From assembly GCA_037128595.1 (NCBI GenBank), contig JBAXWB010000012.1, forward strand, positions 62,001-126,000: DNA of 64,000 bases. Reading direction: 5' to 3'. The notes under the pieces were generated by a model, which saw only the letters and a list, made by a program, of their open reading frames with translations, did no database searches and was not told the origin of the DNA. Position numbers and translations under genes: made by a program. Positions 1 through 8,090 of the stretch are shown here, piece after piece (position 1 is the stretch's first letter; the number at the start of each line of letters is the position of its first letter). Origin of the DNA: a bacterium (GTDB lineage: Bacteria; Verrucomicrobiota; Kiritimatiellia; CAIKKV01; CAITUY01).

Positions 1-1643
1 GAATAGAGCAGGTGCAGCACCGCGTGCTCGATGCCACCGATATATTGATCGACCGGCAGCCAGTAATCCACGTCCTTCTTATTATAGGCCACCGTGGTGT
101 CGCGCGGGTTGACGTAGCGGAGGTAATACCAGCAGGAGCAGATCCACTGAGCCAGCGTGTCGGTCTCGCGCCGGGCCGGCTTGCCGCAGGTCGGGCAGGG
201 GGTGTTGATGAAGCCTTCGTGAAAGGATAGCGGATTGCCCCGTTCAGTTTTGAAATCCACATCGTCCGGCAACAGGACGGGGAGATCCTTCTCCGGCACC
301 GGCACGGCGCCGCAAGCCGGGCAGTGGATGATCGGGATGGGGGAGCCCCAGTACCGCTGCCGGCTGATCAGCCAGTCGCGAATCCGGAAATGGGTCGTGA
401 AATCCCCAAAGCCCTTATCCTTGGCCAGCTGAATGATATCCGTCATCGCTTCGCGGTTATTCCGCCCGTTGAAGGGCGCGGAGTTGGCCATGGCCCCATC
501 TTCGACATAGGCCTCCTTCATGGCCGCGGCCTCAAGGGTCCCGTCCGGGTTCTGGATGACCACCTTGATGGGGAGGGTGTAGGCCTTGGCAAAGTCGAAG
601 TCACGCTGGTCATGCGCGGGCACGGCCATGACGGCGCCGGTGCCGTATTCCATCAGCACGTAATTGGTAATCCAGAGCGGGGCCAGCTCGCCGTTATAGG
701 GGTTGCGGACATGAAAGCCGGTGAACACGCCTTCTTTCTTGGTGGAATCATCCGCGCGTTCGGCGGCGGAGACCATTTTCTCCTTCTCCACGAAGGCCTT
801 GATCTCGGCGGCGCGCGGATTGGCGCGAAGCAACTTTTCAACCAGAGGATGTTCCGGGGCCAGCGCCATGAAGGTGACCCCGTAAATGGTGTCAGGCCGG
901 GTGGTGAAGACCGGGCAGGGATCCCCCGTTTCCGCGACGGTAAACTCGACCCGGGCGCCGGTGGAACGGCCAATCCAGTTCCCCTGCATGGTGCGCACCT
1001 TTTCCGGCCATTGGTCGAGCAGGGAGAGATCATCGAGCAGTTTTCCGGCATACTCGGTGATTTTGAAGAACCACTGGGTCAGGTCCTTTTTGACCACTTT
1101 CCGGCCGCAGCGTTCGCAGGTGCCGTCGGCCAGGACTTCCTCATTGGCCAGGGTGGTGCAATAGTCGCACCAGTTGACGGGGGCGTTTTTCTGGAAGGCC
1201 AGCCCGCGTTCGTGAAGCTTGAGGAAGATCCACTGGGTCCACTTGTAGTAATCCGGATGACAGGTGGCGATTTCCCGGTCCCAGTCATAGCCGATCCCCC
1301 AGGATTGGAGTTGGCGCTTCATCTGCTTGATATTGCTGTACGTCCATTCCTTGGGATGAACCCCGCGTTGTTTGGCGGCATTTTCAGCAGGAAGCCCGAA
1401 AGCGTCCCAGCCCATGGGCGACAGGACGCGGAAGCCGCGGACCATTTTGTAGCGGGTTACTGCGTCGCCGATGATGTAATTGCGGCCATGCCCGACATGC
1501 ATGGTGCCGGACGGGTAGGGAAACATGGTCAGGCAGTAGTATTTCTTCTGATGGACCGAGGTGTCCACCTTGAATACCTGCTGATCCTGCCAATACTTCT
1601 GCCACTTGGGCTCAATCTCGTTAAATGGGTAATGTTCTTGCAT
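1..1643 (-). CDS. leuS: Leucyl-tRNA synthetase, N-terminal part (cut by window edge)
   Basis: Class I aminoacyl-tRNA synthetase that charges tRNA-Leu in the cytoplasm. The translation from the ATG at 1643 opens MQEHYPFNEIEPKWQKYW and carries the HIGH-type signature in PYPSGTMHVGHGRNY. A CxxC zinc-ribbon element (CERCG) and a second one (CPTCGKPARRETDT) follow. The visible part ends in VDQYIGGIEHAVLHLLYS, a block typical of LeuS just before the C-terminal half. About 547 codons are present. The KMSKS loop and the anticodon-binding domain lie beyond base 1. The gene follows trpB by 4 bp on the same strand, so the two are probably co-transcribed. Identification is secure; only completeness is unknown. 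Confidence 0.97.
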   Translation of the reverse strand, partial: MQEHYPFNEIEPKWQKYWQDQQVFKVDTSVHQKKYYCLTMFPYPSGTMHVGHGRNYIIGDAVTRYKMVRGFRVLSPMGWDAFGLPAENAAKQRGVHPKEWTYSNIKQMKRQLQSWGIGYDWDREIATCHPDYYKWTQWIFLKLHERGLAFQKNAPVNWCDYCTTLANEEVLADGTCERCGRKVVKKDLTQWFFKITEYAGKLLDDLSLLDQWPEKVRTMQGNWIGRSTGARVEFTVAETGDPCPVFTTRPDTIYGVTFMALAPEHPLVEKLLRANPRAAEIKAFVEKEKMVSAAERADDSTKKEGVFTGFHVRNPYNGELAPLWITNYVLMEYGTGAVMAVPAHDQRDFDFAKAYTLPIKVVIQNPDGTLEAAAMKEAYVEDGAMANSAPFNGRNNREAMTDIIQLAKDKGFGDFTTHFRIRDWLISRQRYWGSPIPIIHCPACGAVPVPEKDLPVLLPDDVDFKTERGNPLSFHEGFINTPCPTCGKPARRETDTLAQWICSCWYYLRYVNPRDTTVAYNKKDVDYWLPVDQYIGGIEHAVLHLLY

Positions 1644-1647
1644 GGTA

Positions 1648-3021
1648 TTACTGCAGTGGGGGCGGTTTCGGGAGATCTTTCAGGCAGGCCTGGGCTTTGG
1701 CAATTTCGGCATCCGACATCTCGTAATCCGTCAACTTGCCGTCAAAGAAGGCCTGATAGCCGCTCAAGTCCATGATGCCGTGGCCGGACCAGTTCAGGAC
1801 GATGACCTTCTCCTTGCCCTCTTCCTTGGCCAGATTGGCTTCGCGGATAGCCATGGCGATGGCGTGTGAAGTCTCGGGGGCCGGGATAAAGCCCTCCGCC
1901 CGGGTGAACGCCATGGCGGCCCGGTAGCATTCCAGCTGGGGAATCGCGCGGGCTTCAATCAAGCCTTCGCGCAAGGCGTGGCTGACCAGGGGGGCCATGC
2001 CGTGATAGCGGAGGCCGCCGGCATGGATCGGGGCCGGTACGAAGGAGTGGCCCAGGCTGTACATCGGCAGCAGGGGCGTCATCATGGCCACATCCCCGGA
2101 ATCATAAGCGAAGGTGCCCTTGGTCATCTTGGGACAGGCCGAAGGCTCGACGGCGATGACCTTTGGATTCCGGGTGCCGGCAATTTTGTCGGCCAGGAAC
2201 GGGAACGCCATGCCTGCGAAATTGGAGCCGCCCCCGGCGCAACCAATGACCACATCCGGATAAAGGCCGACTTTCTCGAATTGCTTCTTGGTTTCCAGTC
2301 CGATGATGGTCTGGTGCAACAGCACATGGTTCAGCACGCTGCCCAGGGCGTAGCGGGTGTCCTTGTGGGTCACGCAGTCCTCAATGGCTTCGCTGATGGC
2401 GATGGCCAGACTGCCCGGGCAGTTGGGGTCGCTGGCCAGAATGGTGCGGCCGGCATTGGTTTCCGGACTGGGGCTGGCCACGCATTGGGCGCCCCAGGTT
2501 TGCATCATGATTTTGCGCAACGGCTTCTGCTCGAAGCTGACCTTTACCATGTAGACCTTGCATTCCAGACCGAACATCTGACAGGCCATGGCGATCGAAC
2601 AGCCCCACTGGCCGGCCCCCGTCTCCGTAGTGATCCGTTTAATGCCGAAGACTTTATTGTAATAGGCCTGGGGTACGGCGGAATTGGGCTTATGGCTGCC
2701 GGGGGCCGACACCCCTTCATTCTTGTAGTAGATCTTGGCCGGGGTTTTGAGGGCCTGCTCAAGCCGGTAAGCGCGGCAAAGCGGGCTGGGGCGCCACTGC
2801 CAGAGGATTTGCAGGACTTCGTCAGGGATATCAATCCACCGCTGCGTGCTGACTTCCTGTTCAATCAGGTTCATGGGGAACACCGGGGCCAGCATCTCGG
2901 GGGTTAACGGCTTGCCGTCCGGCGTGATCGGCGGAGGCATGGCATGAGGGAAGTCCGCGGCGATGTTGTACCACTGGCGGGGCATTTCATCTTCATTCAG
3001 GAATATCTTGATCTGCTTCAT
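1648..3021 (-). CDS. trpB: Tryptophan synthase beta chain, TrpB2 type
   Basis: PLP enzyme expected to condense indole with serine to tryptophan. The 457-residue length and the insert-rich N-terminus match the TrpB2 class rather than the roughly 400-residue TrpB1 class. The PLP lysine is Lys111 in PGSHKPNSA, the ETGAGQWG block follows near residue 132, and the phosphate-binding loop GCAGGGSN lies near residue 259. No trpA is next to it, which is common for TrpB2; such enzymes may act alone, for example in indole salvage. It lies directly upstream of leuS with 4 bp between them. The ATG at 3021 fits the family N-terminus. Confidence 0.95.
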   Translation of the reverse strand: MKQIKIFLNEDEMPRQWYNIAADFPHAMPPPITPDGKPLTPEMLAPVFPMNLIEQEVSTQRWIDIPDEVLQILWQWRPSPLCRAYRLEQALKTPAKIYYKNEGVSAPGSHKPNSAVPQAYYNKVFGIKRITTETGAGQWGCSIAMACQMFGLECKVYMVKVSFEQKPLRKIMMQTWGAQCVASPSPETNAGRTILASDPNCPGSLAIAISEAIEDCVTHKDTRYALGSVLNHVLLHQTIIGLETKKQFEKVGLYPDVVIGCAGGGSNFAGMAFPFLADKIAGTRNPKVIAVEPSACPKMTKGTFAYDSGDVAMMTPLLPMYSLGHSFVPAPIHAGGLRYHGMAPLVSHALREGLIEARAIPQLECYRAAMAFTRAEGFIPAPETSHAIAMAIREANLAKEEGKEKVIVLNWSGHGIMDLSGYQAFFDGKLTDYEMSDAEIAKAQACLKDLPKPPPLQ

Positions 3022-3115
3022 GGTTATCTTTCCTTGTCGTCAACGGGTTCTCTAAAAACAAAAGAGGGTGCCATTATGGCGGAGGTGTTTCTATAGACAA
3101 GAGCAAAATAATGAC

Positions 3116-4399
3116 CTACCGGGCCGGGGGCTGAGGGCCCATAAACTTGTTTTTCTGCCAGTAGCCGGTTGTTTTGGTGCCGCCGGAGGTGATGTAGGTG
3201 CCTTCGCCATGCATCATGTCGTCCTTCCAGTCGCCGTTGTATTGATCGCTCTCCCCGAATTTAAAGGAGCCATGGCCTGTGGCCAGATGTCCATTTTTCC
3301 ATTGGCCGGTAATCTGGCCGCCGTTGATGAAGGTGTAGGTTCCCTCGCCCTGCATGATATTGTTTTGCCATTGGCCGCTGTATTGATCGCCAGTGGCAAA
3401 CGTCTCGGTTCCGAATCCATTCCGGGTATCTTTCAGCCAATGTCCCTCATATTGCGCCCCGCTGGGGAGGGTCAATTTGCCCTGTCCATCCCGTTTATTC
3501 GCCAGGAACTGGCCTGTGTAACGGGAGCCATCTGGAAAGATGATTTCGCCTTCGTACCGTTTAATGAGGCTGACCGGCTGGCCGGTGTAGCGGGCTCCGC
3601 TTTTGAATTCTTTTGTGATTTTGCCTTCCGGTTCAGCCGGGGCCGGCACCACCGGCGGCGGAGCTTTAACGGGGGCAGGCGGGGTAATCGCTTCCGGGGG
3701 CGGGGCGGTTTTTTTGCCGGTTTCCTTCGAATGGTTGAAAAGGCCCGCCATGAAGGATGGTTTCCGGGGATTCATGGCTTCGAGGGCGGATTTGGCGTTA
3801 CGTTCCTCGGCAACCGCCCGAGCGGTCTGGTTGTTATTATCGGTGAGGGACAGGTCCGCCCCGTGGGTGATCAGGAGCGTGACAATATCAGCGGCATCGG
3901 TGTAGGCCGCCCAGTGCAGCGGGGTAAACCCGGTCGCCGCCTTCACATTGACGTTGGCACCAGCTTGAATCAGGAGTTTGCACAGGGTGTAGTTTTTATT
4001 GAAGGCCGCCCAATGGAGCGAGGTGGACCCTTTGGCCGTGATGGCGTTGACATTGGCTCCCTGCTTGATGAGATACTTCGCCATCTCAAGAAAATCCTTG
4101 TTCACGGCACAATGCAAGGGGGTCAAGCCCCCTTCGGTGGCCAGATTGACGTCCGCGCCGGCGGACACCAGTTCCTTGACGATATCCAGATGCCCCTGGA
4201 TGGCGGCCAGAATCAGGGGCGTGGTGTTGTTGGCGTCCTGGGCGTTCAGGCTGTTGGTGTCGGCACCTTTAAGCAGCAGGCGCACCTTGGCGAGGTCCTG
4301 CTCCTTGATGGCGTTGTGAAGGGGGGCGGCATCACTCCGGAGGGCGACACTTCCGGCAAGAGCCAGGATGACAATAGACCGTGCAACTGTACTGATCAT
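3116..4399 (-). CDS. Secreted ankyrin-repeat / MORN-repeat protein
   Basis: A 427-residue protein with an N-terminal signal sequence (hydrophobic run SIVILALAGSVAL) and so probably exported. Residues about 25-205 form five to six ankyrin repeats with recognisable cores such as TPLHCAV, TSLHWAAF and TPLHWAAY spaced about 33 residues apart. A proline-rich linker covers about 225-265. Residues about 268-420 hold at least six MORN repeats (YTGQF, YEGHW, YSGQW, YNGDW, each followed by G-x-G-x-x-x). Ankyrin and MORN repeats are binding scaffolds, so there is no enzymatic prediction. It is a single gene, divergent from hisH. The combination is uncommon in free-living bacteria; the partner is unknown. 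Confidence 0.85.
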   Translation of the reverse strand: MISTVARSIVILALAGSVALRSDAAPLHNAIKEQDLAKVRLLLKGADTNSLNAQDANNTTPLILAAIQGHLDIVKELVSAGADVNLATEGGLTPLHCAVNKDFLEMAKYLIKQGANVNAITAKGSTSLHWAAFNKNYTLCKLLIQAGANVNVKAATGFTPLHWAAYTDAADIVTLLITHGADLSLTDNNNQTARAVAEERNAKSALEAMNPRKPSFMAGLFNHSKETGKKTAPPPEAITPPAPVKAPPPVVPAPAEPEGKITKEFKSGARYTGQPVSLIKRYEGEIIFPDGSRYTGQFLANKRDGQGKLTLPSGAQYEGHWLKDTRNGFGTETFATGDQYSGQWQNNIMQGEGTYTFINGGQITGQWKNGHLATGHGSFKFGESDQYNGDWKDDMMHGEGTYITSGGTKTTGYWQKNKFMGPQPPAR

Positions 4400-4498
4400 A
4401 GGGCGTTCCTTTTGTTAAAACTCTTTCTCGACAAGAGCGGCCCATAGGATAAGACTATGGCCCCCGAAATGCAAGTAGGGGGGTTGGAAAGGGCGCAC

Positions 4499-5122
4499 AT
4501 GATAGCGATTGTGGATTACAAGGCGGGAAATCTGACCAGTGTGAAGCTGGCGTTTGAAGCGATTGGCGTGGAGGCGGTCATTACCGACCACCCGCAGACG
4601 ATCCTTCAGGCGGACCGGGTGGTTTTTCCCGGGGTCGGCGCCGCCGGCGCCTCGATGCGGCATTTGGCTGATTTGAATCTGGTGGATGTGCTTCAGCGGG
4701 TCGTGGCCAGGGGCACTCCTTTCCTTGGTATCTGCGTCGGAATGCAGGTGCTGTTTGAACGCTCCGAGGAGGATGGCGGCACGCCCACGCTGGGCTTTAT
4801 TCCCGGTCAGGTGCGGCTGTTCCGGCCGGTCAATCCTGCCGATAAGGTTCCGCAGATCGGCTGGAATACCGTGCAGTTCCGCCGGACGCATCCGGTGTTT
4901 GCCGGCGTGGAAGACGAAACCGAGTTCTATTTTGTTCACAGTTATTATCCGATGACCCTGAATCCGGGTGACTGTGTGGGGGTGACCGCGTATGCGGGAG
5001 TGGAGTTCACCTCCGTTGTGGGGCGCGATAACCTCGTGGCTACCCAGTTCCACATTGAGAAATCCGGACGGGTCGGGTTGAAAGTGTTCGAAAATTTTAG
5101 CCGATGGGACGGAACATGCTGA
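4499..5122 (+). CDS. hisH: Imidazole glycerol phosphate synthase, glutaminase subunit
   Basis: The class I glutamine amidotransferase subunit supplies ammonia to HisF in histidine synthesis. With the start at 4499 (MIAIVDYKAGNL) the protein is 207 residues, the usual length. The nucleophile is Cys79 in FLGICVGMQ, and the His-Glu pair is His185/Glu187 in QFHIEKS. An in-frame ATG at 4457 would add 14 residues with no family match; a GGAAAGG ribosome site at 4486 supports 4499. It overlaps hisF by 7 bp. No other his genes are in the window, so the pathway is scattered. Confidence 0.95.
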   Translation: MIAIVDYKAGNLTSVKLAFEAIGVEAVITDHPQTILQADRVVFPGVGAAGASMRHLADLNLVDVLQRVVARGTPFLGICVGMQVLFERSEEDGGTPTLGFIPGQVRLFRPVNPADKVPQIGWNTVQFRRTHPVFAGVEDETEFYFVHSYYPMTLNPGDCVGVTAYAGVEFTSVVGRDNLVATQFHIEKSGRVGLKVFENFSRWDGTC

Positions 5123-5895
5123 CGAAACGAATCATTCCCTGCCTGGATGTGCGGAACAAGAAAGTCACCAAGGGAGTCAAATTCCAGAATAATGTGGTCC
5201 TGGGCGATGCAGTGGCGCTCGCGGCACAATATTATGAGAACGGGTGCGACGAGTTGGTGTTTTATGACATCACCGCCTCTGCTGAACGGCGGCCGATTGA
5301 TATTGAGATGGTCCGGGAGGTGGCGCGGGCCATCCATATTCCCTTCGCGGTCGGCGGGGGAATCTCCAACCTGGAGGATATGTCGCGGGTGCTATTGGCC
5401 GGTGCCGAAAAAATATCGGTCAATTCCCTGGCGGTGGTGAATCCGCAGATTATTGCCGATGGAGCCAATGCCTTCGGGTCCCAGTGCATCGTGTTGGGAA
5501 TGGATCCCGTGCGGGTGGAGAATGACCCCCGCTTTCCCAGCGGGTATGAGATCACGACCCGGGGCTTTCGTGAGCGGACCGGTCTGGATGCCCTGGCGTG
5601 GGCGAAACAGGCGGAGGATCTGGGGGTCGGTGAGATTGTCGTGAATTCAGTCGATGCGGACGGGATGCGGACGGGGTTTGAACTCGTGCTGACGCGGTTG
5701 ATTGCCGAGGCCGTCCGGATCCCGGTCGTGGCCTCTGGTGGGGCGGGGACCCCGTCACATCTGGTCGATGCGTTCACGATCGGGAAAGCCGATGCCGCCA
5801 TCATTGCCGGCATGATCCATACGGGAGAATATACCATCCCTCAAATCAAGAAGGAATTGATTGCGGCCGGAATCCCCATCCGGAAGAAATGGTAG
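5116..5895 (+). CDS. hisF: Imidazole glycerol phosphate synthase, cyclase subunit
   Basis: The (beta-alpha)8-barrel cyclase produces imidazole glycerol phosphate and AICAR, working with HisH. The start at 5116 gives MLTKRIIPCLDVRN, the standard HisF opening with the catalytic Asp in CLDV. The second acid lies in VLGMDPVRV, and SVDADGMRTG is the conserved barrel segment. The length is 259 residues. An in-frame ATG at 5104 would add four residues. The stop of hisH overlaps this start, which implies translational coupling of the two subunits. A hairpin repeat unit lies 23 bp downstream, between this gene and the convergent tatD. Confidence 0.96.
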   Translation: MLTKRIIPCLDVRNKKVTKGVKFQNNVVLGDAVALAAQYYENGCDELVFYDITASAERRPIDIEMVREVARAIHIPFAVGGGISNLEDMSRVLLAGAEKISVNSLAVVNPQIIADGANAFGSQCIVLGMDPVRVENDPRFPSGYEITTRGFRERTGLDALAWAKQAEDLGVGEIVVNSVDADGMRTGFELVLTRLIAEAVRIPVVASGGAGTPSHLVDAFTIGKADAAIIAGMIHTGEYTIPQIKKELIAAGIPIRKKW

Positions 5896-5918
5896 AAAGA
5901 CCGCGCCCAGAGGCAGGA

Positions 5919-5945
5919 AATGGAGGGCGCCGCTTAGTCGGCGCC
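5919..5945 (+). repeat. Hairpin repeat unit, locus A (single, stem GGCGCC)
   Basis: AATGGAG is followed by stem GGCGCC, loop GCTTAGTC and stem GGCGCC. It is a diverged member (loop changed from GCTCTGTC) of the ten-unit family described at the other repeat entries. It lies between the convergent ends of hisF and tatD and may also act as a transcript end. Confidence 0.7.
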
Positions 5946-5956
5946 AAAGTCACCGG

Positions 5957-6748
5957 TTAGCTGAATAGAGTGGTGGCGTTCTGGAAAGTGATCGCCGCTA
6001 ACTCTTCGGCGGGCAGCCCCCTCAGGTCGGCAACCGTTTGCGCGATAAGCGTTAAGTTCGCGGGTTCGTTCACGGGTTTCCCAGTAATGTCTTTGAATGC
6101 GGAGCGGTCTTGATTCAGGTTTGGCCAGAGATCAGGGGCATCGGTTTCAATCAAAAGCCGATCCAGCGGGACCGCCTTGACGGTCTCCCGGCCGTTGAGA
6201 TTCCGGTCAAAGGTGATGGCGCCGGAAAAGGAGAAGAAGGCCCCGCGCCGGACCAGCGGTGGGATCAGTTCACTGGGGCCCGAATAGGAGTGAAGCACGA
6301 CGCCGTAGGCCGGCCAGCCTTTCTCATCCAATAGCTCTATCATTCGCCCCCAGGCGCGTCGGCAGTGGAGGGTCACCGGCCGCTGGAGTTCATTGGCCAG
6401 ATGCAATTGGGTCAGAAAAACGGACTCCTGGTCCGCAAAGGTCGATTTATCCAGGACGTGATCCAGCCCGATCTCCCCGACGGCGGAGGGGGTCATGGCG
6501 AGCACCCTTTTCAAAGTGTCAAGCCAGCGGTCTGAACGATCGCCCATATACCAGGGGTGAAGGCCGAACGACAGGCGGACCTGGGGGAAACGATGGGCGA
6601 TATCGGGCAGCAAGAGCCAATCCGCCTCACTGATGCCGCAGCACATCAGGCCAATGACCCCGGCCTCAGTCGCGCGTGACATGACGTCATCCAGGAACGG
6701 GAAGATCCGGGCGTTCTGTAAATGACAATGGGCGTCGAATAATTTCAT
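5957..6748 (-). CDS. tatD: TatD-family metal-dependent hydrolase
   Basis: An amidohydrolase-fold, metal-dependent nuclease family (TatD/YcfH), usually cytoplasmic and linked to DNA repair or nucleic-acid turnover. With the start at 6748 the product is 263 residues and opens MKLFDAHCHLQ, giving the HxH metal site. Further landmarks are the Glu in AVGEIGLDH, His in VTLHCRRA, His in VVLHSYSG, and the terminal Asp in LLIETDAP. An upstream in-frame start at 6781 would add an unsupported 11 residues. It is divergent from the LplT-like gene, with only 44 bp between start codons. Substrate is not predictable from sequence. Confidence 0.9.
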   Translation of the reverse strand: MKLFDAHCHLQNARIFPFLDDVMSRATEAGVIGLMCCGISEADWLLLPDIAHRFPQVRLSFGLHPWYMGDRSDRWLDTLKRVLAMTPSAVGEIGLDHVLDKSTFADQESVFLTQLHLANELQRPVTLHCRRAWGRMIELLDEKGWPAYGVVLHSYSGPSELIPPLVRRGAFFSFSGAITFDRNLNGRETVKAVPLDRLLIETDAPDLWPNLNQDRSAFKDITGKPVNEPANLTLIAQTVADLRGLPAEELAAITFQNATTLFS

Positions 6749-6792
6749 ATCGTGATTGAAACCCTTGCTTGCATTATACATACTCGCGCCTG

Positions 6793-8070
6793 ATGAATAA
6801 AGAAAACGTTCCTGAAAGTGATTCCGCTATTCTCCGGCATGCGCGGGGCCAGTTTGCCTGCATGGCCTCTTCCTATGGATTGGGTGTCTTTAACGATAAC
6901 TTCTTCAAGCAGGCCGCGTTGGTGTTGTTTGTTGCGACCGGCCACAATGAAATGCAGGGGTATGCGTTGAGTGTCTTTACCCTTCCCTTTATTCTTTTTG
7001 CCGCTCCGGCGGGGTGGTGTGCGGATCGGTTTGCCAAATGCCATGTGGTGATCGCGGCCAAGTGGCTGGAGTTGTTGGCGATGCTGTTTGGTGCGGTGGG
7101 TATCTGTATGGGGGATTCGCCCCTAATTTTCACGATGCTGTTTATCATGGGGTTCCAGGCTACCTTGTTCAGTCCCGCCATGAATGGATCGCTTCCCGAT
7201 CTCTATCCCGAGCGGTTTGTCACTCGCGCCAACGGAATTCTGCGAATGCTGGTGACCCTTGCCATTTTGGGTGGGGTGGCGGTGGCGGGGATTATGCTGG
7301 ACCGGCAGGGGTTTTGGTGGGGGGTTGATGCCGGCCGCTTACTGGTCGCCATCACAGTGGTGAGTGTGGCCTTGGTGGGGGTGATTGTGAGTTATGGGGT
7401 GCCGCACCGGCCCGCCGCAAATCCGGTATTGAAGTTTCCCTGGAATGGGCCCGTGCACACGATTCGAGAATTGCTCGCCACCCGTAAGGATCCGTTGCTC
7501 GCCACTACGATTTTCACGAACGTCTTTGTCTGGCTTGTCGGGTCTCTTGGGATTCTGATCATCAATCCCCTGGGGATTAATCAGTTTCATATGAGCAAAA
7601 CAGTGACCAGTTATCTGATTGTGGGCCAGTTGGTGGGGCTTGCCGCCGGGGGGGTGATCAGTAGCCGGTTGGTTCCCATTGGCCGTTGGTATCGGGTCGT
7701 CTGGCCGCTTTGCCTCGCCATGTCTTTGGTCATGGTGGCCATGGCTGGGGTCCCCTTTCTGCCCGGGAACATCCACCGTCCCGTGATTTTTGTGCTGATT
7801 TTTCTGTTAGGTAGTTTTGGGGGCGGGATTCTTATTCCCATGGAAAGTTTCCTCCAAATCCGGCCCCCCGTTGCGAGGAAGGGGGCCGTGCTCTCAGCGG
7901 TGAACTTTATTGTATTCATTGGGATCCTTTCGTCCGGACTTCTCTCTAATTACCTTAACGCGCATTTACGGCCGACCTCCGCCTTTGGCGTGATGGGCCT
8001 GGCTTCGCTTGTGATTTCCGGGGTGCTATTCGTCTTATTCCGGAAGCAGCAGGAAACAGTCGGGGGTTAA
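6793..8070 (+). CDS. MFS transporter, lysophospholipid flippase type (LplT-like)
   Basis: A 425-residue major facilitator protein with about 12 hydrophobic segments. The opening (GLGVFNDNFFKQAALVLFV) and PAGWCADRFAK resemble LplT, which flips lysophospholipids inward for re-acylation. The next gene, 20 bp downstream, encodes an Aas-type acyltransferase/acyl-ligase; in many proteobacteria lplT and aas form the same pair or a fusion. That context, more than any single motif, supports the lipid role. The start at 6793 was preferred over a TTG at 6769 because the latter would give an unrelated leader. Transport of lysolipids is inferred. Confidence 0.8.
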   Translation: MNKENVPESDSAILRHARGQFACMASSYGLGVFNDNFFKQAALVLFVATGHNEMQGYALSVFTLPFILFAAPAGWCADRFAKCHVVIAAKWLELLAMLFGAVGICMGDSPLIFTMLFIMGFQATLFSPAMNGSLPDLYPERFVTRANGILRMLVTLAILGGVAVAGIMLDRQGFWWGVDAGRLLVAITVVSVALVGVIVSYGVPHRPAANPVLKFPWNGPVHTIRELLATRKDPLLATTIFTNVFVWLVGSLGILIINPLGINQFHMSKTVTSYLIVGQLVGLAAGGVISSRLVPIGRWYRVVWPLCLAMSLVMVAMAGVPFLPGNIHRPVIFVLIFLLGSFGGGILIPMESFLQIRPPVARKGAVLSAVNFIVFIGILSSGLLSNYLNAHLRPTSAFGVMGLASLVISGVLFVLFRKQQETVGG

Positions 8071-8090
8071 TGTAGCGGGGAGCAACATCG

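Noticed and set aside
324-1775. 483-codon plus-strand open frame
   Set aside because: It is the antisense of leuS. Its composition is Gly/His/Asp-rich as expected of a shadow frame, and leuS has clear motifs.
3068-4447. 459-codon plus-strand open frame opposite the ankyrin/MORN gene
   Set aside because: The minus strand has repeat periodicity and a signal peptide; the plus frame has no recognisable motif or ribosome site.
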